From: Spirochaetaceae bacterium
Lineage (GTDB): Bacteria; Spirochaetota; Spirochaetia; SZUA-6; Bin103
Assembly (NCBI GenBank): GCA_028818385.1
Contig: JAPPNY010000211.1
Span: forward strand, 1 to 18,524
DNA length: 18,524 nt
Direction of reading: 5' to 3'
Shown piece by piece: positions 8,234-15,900 of this stretch (the first letter of the stretch is position 1; every line of letters begins with the position of its first letter). The notes below the pieces were generated by a model. That model made no database searches. It was given only the letters and a program-made list of their open reading frames with translations, and was not told where the DNA came from. Both the position numbers and the translations under genes were made by a program.

Positions 8234-8547
8234 TTCCTTCGTCCTCGACCATTCGGCCTCTGACCCAAGTCTTGAGCGCTATCGGGAAGTCGACTCCACT
8301 GCCGGTTCCTCCGCGCAAGCCGCAGCTCGTAGATGCCCTGCAGCCTCAACCAGTACTCGGCGCTGGTTCCGAAGAAATCGGACAGTCTCAGCGCCACATC
8401 TCGGGTGACCGCGACGTGCCCGTCGAGAATCGCGGTGACGTTGCTTGCAGGCACCTTGAGTCGCCGCGCGAACGCGGCGACGCTGATGTCGAGCACCCTC
8501 ACCTCTTCGGCGATGTGTTCTCCCGGATGGATTGCGGGCACGGCCAT
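8230..8547 (-). CDS. HigA-family XRE antitoxin/regulator without an adjacent HigB
   Basis: 105 residues from ATG 8547 (MAVPAIHPGEHIAEEV). The family hallmark HPGEHI and a GGAGGG ribosome site 5 nt upstream fix this start rather than the longer frame from 8619. An XRE helix-turn-helix covers about 22-55 (ISVAAFARRLKVPASNVTAI), followed by the HigA-typical TRDVALRLSDFFGTSAEYWLRLQ. A basic tail (residues 78-105) follows. The stop overlaps the start of the AAA ATPase gene by ATGA. HigA proteins normally neutralise HigB and repress their own promoter, but the 85 bp upstream are too short for a higB and none is seen downstream. Here it probably acts as a transcriptional regulator, or as an antidote to the ATPase/TOPRIM pair; both are inference. 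Confidence 0.85.
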   Translation of the reverse strand: MAVPAIHPGEHIAEEVRVLDISVAAFARRLKVPASNVTAILDGHVAVTRDVALRLSDFFGTSAEYWLRLQGIYELRLARRNRQWSRLPDSAQDLGQRPNGRGRRK

Positions 8548-8632
8548 GGCTACCCTCCGAGTCCCCAGCCCGTCGAATGATAGCGAAACGTGCCGGCCGA
8601 CCCACGAAGTCGCTGACAATACCGTGAAGCAG

Positions 8633-11600
8633 TCAACTAGTTAGCAACTCCTTCTGATGATAGCCCAACCCGCCGCGGGCGGCTGCGTGGTTGCTCAGGG
8701 CTTCCAGCAGCGAACGCTCGTCGGACCCGGCGTCGGCCAGTTCGATGAGGGCCTGCAGGATGCGGTTGAACAGCGCACTGCGCAGCAGGCCACGGTCGTC
8801 AAGGTACTCGTCGACTTTGACCTGATCCCCGGCCCGCCACAAGTGCATCAGTCGATGCACCTGATCTATGAGCGGCGGTGGTCGCCCGCCCGGCGCTTCC
8901 AGGCCGAGGTTGCGTCCCCGCCTCCTGCTCCACGCCTTGAGCCTGACCTTGGAGCCACCACCCTCCGTCGGCTCCTCGTCCTCGGCTGCCTCTTCTTCTT
9001 CGGGCTCGTCCGCACGGGCACGTCCCGCTTGAGACAGCAGGTCGTACCGGTTCACCAGGGCGGCGTCGGAGAGATTGCACGACAGCGCATAGAGAATGCA
9101 GCCGCCGACCGGAGCCTCCCCCATCCCGAAGTCGTGACGATGGAGCAGGTAGTACGTGGTCACGTCGTCCAGACCAGTCGCGGCTTCCCAATCGTCGTTG
9201 TCCGTGAGGACGCGGCCGACGACGAAGTCGACCACCATCCGCCGGACCTCGCGCAGGAACTCCGAGACCGTCATGCGCTGGTTGGGCGCGTTGGCCTTCT
9301 TCACGACCGGGTATCTGCTGAACGCTTCCAGGGCCGGCCCGGTCGCCGCCCACACGAAGTCCGGCCCGCGAATGCCCGCGTCCCAGAAGTCGCGAAGCTT
9401 CCGGGTGATGTTCGCCCGCATGTCCTCAAGGACGCTGCTGTCCCAGCCGGGGCGGGCGGCGGCGCGCTTCTTGCAGACGATCCACACAGAAGACGACAGG
9501 GCCGCCGAAGCGATCGCGCGATTGCGGTTTCCTCGTTCCGTCTGAATCGGCCACGATGCGTTGACGACGAAACCCGCACGAATCAGCGCGGCTACCAGCG
9601 TCTCCCATGCGTCGGGGTGCTTGTTGGCGAATACGACGACCAGTCGCCCTTCCGACCGGAGCGCCGCATGACAGGAGCCGAACGCTCGCGCCATGCCATC
9701 CTCGTAGTTCTGCTTGGACCGCTCTCTGTCGCCGTCGAACCGGCTCGCGTCGTCGATCAGCTCGCCGTCGCCGGCGTCATGGTCCCACTTCGGGCCGAGC
9801 GCACCGGAGAACGCCGAGTCGATCTCGGCGGACAAGCCGTACAGCGCACGGCGCAACCAGACGTGGAAGAAGTCCATCAGGTCGGAATACGGAATCGCGT
9901 CGTAGTAGGGCGGGTCGGTCACCACCAGATCGACGTCGGCGATCCGGCAGGCGGTCGCGGACCCCAGCACGACGGTTCCGCTGCGCGGCGTGTCGACACT
10001 GCGCTGGAGATGGTCGCAGACCTTGAACACCCAATCGACGGATTGCAGGAATCCGCCCGTGGTGTCCGTGAGCGGCGCGTACTCGCAGAAATCCCAGGTG
10101 ATGGGCAAGGCGAATCGCGCGAACGTGTTCCTGATCTGCTCGAGATTGTTGGTCCAGGTTGCCAGCGCGCTCCCCCGGTCGGCCATGCGGCTGATGATGG
10201 GCGCGCACATCGCAACGATCGACTCCCGCCACGCGGGCGGATACTCGGCGAGTTGCTCCGGCATGCTGCGCAACGCTCGGATAAACGCGCCGAGCGCCAG
10301 AAGCTGGCGATTGGTAAACAACTTCCTCCAAGTGTCCAGACCGTACAATGGGACACGAAACCCCAGAGCTTCTTTGCTCGCCAGCGGCTCCTCCGGCAAG
10401 CCAAACGGAATGTCTCCATAGATGGTATGGAGCTGCTCTTCGGTCACGTTCGCCGCCTGTCGCTCGCGGTCGGTCGGGAGGCGGTACTCCTTGCCCCGAG
10501 GGCCGTCGACCACCACGGCCGTCATGACCGAGCCCAGCCGTCCTGCGCGTCCTTCCAGGCGAATATCCTCCATGGTCATGATCGTGCGGCAACGCGGGCA
10601 GGTTGCGCCCGTGCGCGACATGGTGCCTGCTCCGATGCGCTTGTCGTGTTCGCGTCGCTGCGCCGCATTCCCGCCGCTTCGCGGCACGTCGGCCTGGACC
10701 CCGAAGACGACTCCCGCGTGAGCGGTGTCGGGCTCCATCGTCAGCAGGACGCGCTTGCGGTCCTTCCTGCACAGCCAGCGGGTCTTGAGAAGCGGCAGCG
10801 TCGCGCGGCACTGCTTGCAGATGACCGTGCGCGCGTGCAGATAGACGACCGTCGGTTTGGCAACCCAGCGCGGATTGCGCGGGTCACCGAGATACGCGGC
10901 GTCGAATTCGGCGTTCAGCGGATCGAGTTGTGGTTCCCCCTCGTCATCCGCCTCAAGGAGCCGAGCCGGGCGCGGCTCGTACTCGCGATCGGGCGTCAGC
11001 GGTACGAACTCAGCGTACGTCGGGTAGTGCCGCTCCAGTTCCCTACGTGCCCGCGCAAGCACCCACCGACCCCACGCCCGCACGTGCCAAGCAAAGTCCG
11101 CATCGAGCAGCGGATCGTCACGGCTGATCAGGTCGAGCTGCATCCCCACCTGCGCGCCGTGCCCGAGCCGCTGGAGCAAGGTCCGCAGAATCGCCCCCTT
11201 CGATCCCCGCGCCTTCAGAAACGCGGCCATGAACTCCGCGTCGCGTGTTGCGAACTCCGGCAACGGATGCGTCCGACCCGAGAGTCGCTGCGGGTATTCC
11301 AGCGTGCATTTGAGGATGAACCACGCGACGGGATTGACGTCGACGGCGGTCGCTTCGCACCCGAGCCGCATCGCTTCGAGCGGTATGGCGCCGCCGCCCG
11401 CGAACGGGTCCATCACCAGGGGCGCCCTTCCGCCGAACGTCTTGCGAATCTCCTCCCGGAACCACCGCAACCCGTCGTCGCTCTCGCGCCTCCAGTGCAG
11501 CACCCCGTCGGCAGTCTCCTCCTTCGCCTTCTCCACCACGCGCCCGTTCACCTGCTTGCGCTCCACGTTTTCGACCACTCGACCCGCCATCCGCTCCAGG

Positions 11601-11803
11601 ATCGCCTTTCGGCACTCCGCACTCCCGGAGTCCGCAAGCAGCGTCGCAATCAGCGCCGCACGGCATGCCGCCAGCGGCCGCCGCGCCGGCCAGATGTGCA
11701 GCGTGGAGAGGTGCCCATGCCGAACGTTCTTCTCGTGCACGGCATCCAGGGACACTTGCTTGAGTGGAAACGCGACCTCGATGAGGCGCTTGGGCACCAT
11801 CAT
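8633..11803 (-). CDS. DUF1156 DNA methyltransferase (COG1743-like, adenine-specific type)
   Basis: 1056 residues from ATG 11803, chosen because it overlaps the upstream stop by ATGA and opens MMVPKRLIEVAFPLKQVS, the DUF1156 start; the open frame extends 61 codons further but that part lies over the upstream gene. The N-terminal NVRHGHLSTLHIWPARRPLA segment is characteristic. SAM-binding motif I is DPFAGGG at 132-138, with VDVNP at 154-158. The catalytic motif is DPPYYD at 630-635, consistent with N6-adenine or N4-cytosine methylation. Between them are Cys pairs C329/C332, with C345, and C402/C405, consistent with a zinc ribbon. A Glu/Asp-rich linker precedes the C-terminal helical domain. It is the modification enzyme of the operon; as in other systems it may mark self DNA. 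All key motifs are intact. Confidence 0.93.
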   Translation of the reverse strand: MMVPKRLIEVAFPLKQVSLDAVHEKNVRHGHLSTLHIWPARRPLAACRAALIATLLADSGSAECRKAILERMAGRVVENVERKQVNGRVVEKAKEETADGVLHWRRESDDGLRWFREEIRKTFGGRAPLVMDPFAGGGAIPLEAMRLGCEATAVDVNPVAWFILKCTLEYPQRLSGRTHPLPEFATRDAEFMAAFLKARGSKGAILRTLLQRLGHGAQVGMQLDLISRDDPLLDADFAWHVRAWGRWVLARARRELERHYPTYAEFVPLTPDREYEPRPARLLEADDEGEPQLDPLNAEFDAAYLGDPRNPRWVAKPTVVYLHARTVICKQCRATLPLLKTRWLCRKDRKRVLLTMEPDTAHAGVVFGVQADVPRSGGNAAQRREHDKRIGAGTMSRTGATCPRCRTIMTMEDIRLEGRAGRLGSVMTAVVVDGPRGKEYRLPTDRERQAANVTEEQLHTIYGDIPFGLPEEPLASKEALGFRVPLYGLDTWRKLFTNRQLLALGAFIRALRSMPEQLAEYPPAWRESIVAMCAPIISRMADRGSALATWTNNLEQIRNTFARFALPITWDFCEYAPLTDTTGGFLQSVDWVFKVCDHLQRSVDTPRSGTVVLGSATACRIADVDLVVTDPPYYDAIPYSDLMDFFHVWLRRALYGLSAEIDSAFSGALGPKWDHDAGDGELIDDASRFDGDRERSKQNYEDGMARAFGSCHAALRSEGRLVVVFANKHPDAWETLVAALIRAGFVVNASWPIQTERGNRNRAIASAALSSSVWIVCKKRAAARPGWDSSVLEDMRANITRKLRDFWDAGIRGPDFVWAATGPALEAFSRYPVVKKANAPNQRMTVSEFLREVRRMVVDFVVGRVLTDNDDWEAATGLDDVTTYYLLHRHDFGMGEAPVGGCILYALSCNLSDAALVNRYDLLSQAGRARADEPEEEEAAEDEEPTEGGGSKVRLKAWSRRRGRNLGLEAPGGRPPPLIDQVHRLMHLWRAGDQVKVDEYLDDRGLLRSALFNRILQALIELADAGSDERSLLEALSNHAAARGGLGYHQKELLTS

Positions 11804-12501
11804 CCGTCCACTGAACGGCGAAGGATGTCGACCAACTCCTGTCGAAGTCGTTCGGGATCGTCCTTGGACCAGAGCAGCGTCGTGCAGTGATTGGTGTCGA
11901 AATGAGACCCGCTCGACTCGAACTTGCCGCGTTCGCACAAATAGATGACAGCCTTGCCGAGCCCTTCCGCGTAGCCGGCCTCCCAATAGGCCCCATTGTT
12001 GTCATGGCTGAGATCGGCAATGACGAACTTCGCGCTCTTGATCCGTGCGCGCATGATGTTGTCGATGATCCCCGCCTGAGCGGTGCGCATATCGATAAGA
12101 TCACAACCCGTAGCATCTTTGACTGCCGGCTTGACGACGTCCTGCACGACATGGTTCAGCCCCAATTCGTCATCCTCTCCGGCGTCGAAGAACTTCATGG
12201 CAATGAAGCAATAGTCTCCGTCTTCTCCTTCCTTATGCTCTGCGGAGAACCGTTTCCATCCATCAGAAGTTAGGGTGACGTTCCTATATGCCTTGTCGGC
12301 CAGTGTGCTTACGTCGACAAGGCTTACCTCCCCTCCGGAGAATAGATCGAGGATTAGATCGTGTGCCACTTCGGAGCCAGGAACTTCTATTCTCTTCGCC
12401 AACTCAGCCGCAGAGAGATTCGTTATCCGGCTTCCGGTCTGCAAGACCTGATCTCCGATGTACCGGATGACATCCGACTCCGCTGCCAATGGATCATACA
12501 T
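11800..12501 (-). CDS. winged-helix + nucleoside 2-deoxyribosyltransferase/TIR-like protein
   Basis: 233 residues from ATG 12501, which overlaps the upstream stop by 8 bp; an ATG at 12549 would add 16 residues. The first ~85 residues look like a winged-helix domain (LSAAELAKRIEVPGSEVAHD, then a LTSDGWKRF wing). From about 96 a Rossmann-like domain follows: DYCFIAMKFF, IDNIMRARIKSAKFVIADLS, then NNGAYWEAGYAEGLGKAVIYLC at about 168-189, and HFDTNHCTTLLW. The latter is the pattern of nucleoside 2-deoxyribosyltransferase-like domains, relatives of TIR, with a candidate catalytic glutamate at E174. Family knowledge: such domains cleave N-glycosidic bonds of nucleotides, and related domains act as defence effectors. 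Here it precedes the methyltransferase with an ATGA overlap. An NAD/nucleotide-targeting effector is a plausible inference. Local GC is visibly lower than in the neighbours. Confidence 0.75.
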   Translation of the reverse strand: MYDPLAAESDVIRYIGDQVLQTGSRITNLSAAELAKRIEVPGSEVAHDLILDLFSGGEVSLVDVSTLADKAYRNVTLTSDGWKRFSAEHKEGEDGDYCFIAMKFFDAGEDDELGLNHVVQDVVKPAVKDATGCDLIDMRTAQAGIIDNIMRARIKSAKFVIADLSHDNNGAYWEAGYAEGLGKAVIYLCERGKFESSGSHFDTNHCTTLLWSKDDPERLRQELVDILRRSVDG

Positions 12502-12892
12502 GAATTTGTGCTCGTGTATCGTCTGAATCCGAGTTTGGCAAAACGACATCTATCTTGAGGCTGACCGCTGGCAGCCTCTTCATGCGTTGGTTGGCGGGAT
12601 CAATCTCGATGCCGACGGGCTCCACCGCGGTAACGCCGAGCAGCGGTTCGGCACCGGGCTGCCCGAGTATGATCGCTCCGCCGATCCCGCACATGAACTC
12701 GATCTCCGAAACGGTAGTGCCGGGTTTGATCTCGCTGCCGGCCCCGAGCTCGTAGACACGCTGGCCGCGAGACCGCACGCCGATGGCCTCCAGATGGGGA
12801 CGCGGACCCGTTTCGGCCAGGAACAGCGCTTCCCAGGTTCTTTGTGGCTCGGCGGGGTTCCGAATATTCGCGGGGACCTGTGTCGCTTCCAT
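12494..12892 (-). CDS. clan-AA aspartic-protease-like protein with lost active site
   Basis: 132 residues from ATG 12892 with a very strong ribosome site (AAGGAGAGGAGA directly upstream), 15 bp after the helicase stop. The segments NPAEPQRTWEALFLAETG, RPHLEAIGVRSRGQRVYELG, EIEFMCGIGGAIILGQPGAEPLLGVTAVEPVGIEIDP and MKRLPAVSLK match, from memory, small retropepsin-like (clan AA) proteins common in bacteria. Those proteins carry a D-T/S-G-A motif followed by several residues before PRPHLEAIG. Here the sequence reads LFLAETGPRPHLEAIG: the catalytic aspartate is absent and roughly eight residues appear deleted. The C-terminal ~17 residues look unrelated and run into the next gene. It is probably proteolytically inactive, either decaying or kept as a structural protein or coupling cistron. 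Confidence 0.65.
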   Translation of the reverse strand: MEATQVPANIRNPAEPQRTWEALFLAETGPRPHLEAIGVRSRGQRVYELGAGSEIKPGTTVSEIEFMCGIGGAIILGQPGAEPLLGVTAVEPVGIEIDPANQRMKRLPAVSLKIDVVLPNSDSDDTRAQIHV

Positions 12893-12907
12893 CTCCTCTC
12901 CTTTAGG

Positions 12908-15900
12908 TCATTCGGCCGCCTCCAGGACGGCTCCCGGTGTAACGGTATACGCAAGCGACTCACGGCTCCGAATGAGCAGTGTGGCGAACGGGTCGCGCAC
13001 GCGCATCAGGCGGGGGCGGGGGGTGGCGCAGTCGTAGACGACGTAGAGCCAGTACTGGTCGCGGAGATTGCAAGCCTTGGCCCATTCGTTGTCGCTCACT
13101 TCGACGCTGCCGTCGGCGGCGCGTCCCTTGACCTCGATACAGCGGCGTTCGCCATCGGGCCGATTGGACAGCAGGTCGAAGCCGGGCCAGTCGGACAGCC
13201 CGGCCTGCCGCGCCTGAGCGGGCCGCGACACGTCCTTCACTTCGGCGCCGGATCGCTCTTCGTAGGCGGCCGCGACCTGTATGGCGAGCGCTTCCACCTC
13301 GGCGTCGAAGCGCTCGGCTTCCTTGCGGTCGCGGGCAGGTACCACGAGGGCGTGAAGCAGAAACTCCACCTCGCCGGTCTGGATGGAGTCCGCTTCGGCG
13401 TGCAGCTCGGCCAAGCGCCGGGCGCGGGTGGCCATCAGAGTGCGCTGGCGCTCCTTGACGTCGATCAGGTCCTCCTGCGCACGCGCGGCGCCGGCGCGAG
13501 CCTGGGCGGTGAGGCGGGCGCGCATCGCGGCCAGCTCGGCGGCCTGGAAGTCGAACCCCCGATTGACGAACTCCACGCGGGACGGGAGGTCGGCGGCCAG
13601 CCGCTGCCGATGGGCGTGCGCGAGTCGCTCGCTCACGTCCTCGCGAGCGAATTCGGCGGCGTCGCTGAGCATCCCGCGAGCGAGGGCCGCGAGCGGCGAC
13701 CGGCTCGGCGCATGGCCTTCCGCACCGCGCAGCAGCAGCAAGCGCTCGACCGGCGACTCCTCCACAGGGCCGTCGCTAGCTTGGCGCAGTCCGATCAGGC
13801 GTGACTCCAGCAACCGCGCGGTCGCTGACACGCCAGCGCCCTCGTCGTCCGGGTGGCACTGCTGGACGGATACCAGGGCGACGTGGAACAGGTACGCCTC
13901 GGTCGCGTAGGGGTCGACGAACACGGCGCCGCGCAGGGCGTCGCCGCCGAACCGCCCGACGATCGCTGCCGAGATGCCGTCGAACACCGGCTCGCCCGGG
14001 TGGAGCCAGATCGCGTCCTCGCGGTTCGCGGGCTTGTACACCGTCAGCCGATTCCGGGCCGCCTCCGGGTACGCCTCCAGAGCAGGCAGCAGGGCGTCGG
14101 CGGCACGGGGACGGCGGGGCGCCAGCGCAAACGTCCCTTCCAGGTCTCCCTCGACTCTCACGTCGAGCAGCGGAGCGGCCTTCTCCACGAAGCGGCGCAC
14201 GTAGCCCGGCAGGAGCCGAAGGTAGTGTTCGTGCTCCGCTTCGCCCGCCAGCTCGGCAAGGCGACCACGCACGTCACCGCCGTCCCCGTACAACACCCGC
14301 TCGCGCTCGGTCAGGGCCAGCACCTGCTCCTCGGTAAGACGGCCGTCCAGACGCTCGGAGGCATCGTCGCCATCGGCCGTGACCGCCTGTTCCAGGTAGT
14401 CCCGCACGGAGACGTCCTCGAACAGCCGGCCCACCACGTCGAACACCTTGTCCGACCGCAGCCTCCTGCGGATCGCCTCCAGCTTGTCGAGCAGGGTCTT
14501 CAACACCCGGCCTTCGCGGGTGCCGCCGGCGACCAGATTGACGATGACGACCGGATCGTGCTCCTGGCCGTAGCGGTGGATGCGGCCCATCCGCTGCTCC
14601 AGCCGCGCCGGGTTCCAGGGGACGTCGTAGTTCACCATCAACCAGCAGAACTGCAGGTTGATTCCCTCGCCTGCGGCGTCGGTCGCCACCAGGTAGCCGG
14701 CGCCGCCTTCCGCGACGGGGCGGCGAAAGAACTCGACCTGCCGGTCGCGCTCCCGATAGGGCAGGCCGCCGTGAATGAGCGCAACGCGACCGGCGAAGCC
14801 CAAGCTTTCCAGCCGGCGCACCAGGAACTCGGCGGTATCGCGATGCTCGGTGAAGACGATCAGCTTCTCGTCGCCGAAGCGCGGATCGCGGAGCACCTGC
14901 CGCAGCGTGTCGAACTTGGACTCGTCTCCCGCTGCGAGCCGGCTCCGGGCACTGTCGAGGAGCGACGCGACCTTGAGACGCTCGGCCTCCAACTCGCCGA
15001 GGTTCACCGCCACGGTGGCCCCCAAGGCGCGGTCCTCGAACCCCTCGTGGCGCTCGCCGGCGCCGTCGGGTCCGGCATCCTCATCAGCGGTGCGCGTCTC
15101 GAACTCGTCGTCGAGACCGTCGAGGCGCCGTTGCCTCCGCAGTAGCTGCTCCTCCGAGAGACGCCCCCCTCGGATCTCGGCGATCAGCGCCTCGATCTTG
15201 TCGTGGCGTCGTTCGAGCGAGCGCATCAGGGCATACGTTGAGCTGGCGAGCCGCCGCTGGAACACGCTCATGGCCAGACGCGCGGCGGATCGGTTCAGGA
15301 CGCGTGCCCGGTTGTAGTAGTGGCGGATGTAGTCGGTCGTCGCGTCGTAGAGCTCCTGCTCGCTTCCCGGCCCCTGCGACAGCTCATAACTCAAGGTGTC
15401 GCAGTTCCGCTGCGGGTACAGGGGCGATCCGTCGAAGCGGACCATCTCCTCCTTCGTCCGGCGGATGAAGTGCCTGCGGCGCGACTCCTGCGGGAACCGG
15501 TCGAACGCGTCGCCGGTCGACAGCGTGTCGGGAAGCAGCAGACGCCACAGAAAGTAGTAGGGGTCGTCCTTGCCCATGTGCGGCGTGGCCGTCAGCAGCA
15601 GGAGATGCTGCGCCGACCAGGGCAGCGACCAGCGCTCGCTGTCGGAGCCCGCTCCTCCGATGGCTTCCGCGAGCCGGTAGCGGCCGGTTTTCCGTACGCG
15701 GTAGTCAGGCTCGCGATGGGCCGACAGCTTGTGCGCCTCGTCGAAGACGGCCAGGTCGTAGGCCGCCGTGGCCGGGTCGGCGAGCCAGCGGAACGAGCGC
15801 TCCCCGGCCAGGGTGTCGATGCTGATGATCACCAAGTCGCTGTCCGGGCCAAGGAAGGGATTGCCGGAGCGAGCGTCGGAGCCGCCGACGATGCGGAACG

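Noticed and set aside
8548..8632. Separate promoter for the HigA-AAA-TOPRIM cassette
   Set aside because: TTGACT, TTGTCA and TATCAT hexamers occur on the minus strand, but none pair at 16-18 bp spacing, so I did not call a promoter.
8657..11890. Very long plus-strand open frame opposite the DUF1156 gene
   Set aside because: It mirrors the coding strand of a motif-rich methyltransferase, is Arg/His/Gln-rich with no recognisable domain, and has no ribosome site; a GC-codon shadow.
13853..15145. Long plus-strand open frame opposite the SNF2 helicase gene
   Set aside because: No domain signature; antisense to conserved helicase motifs.
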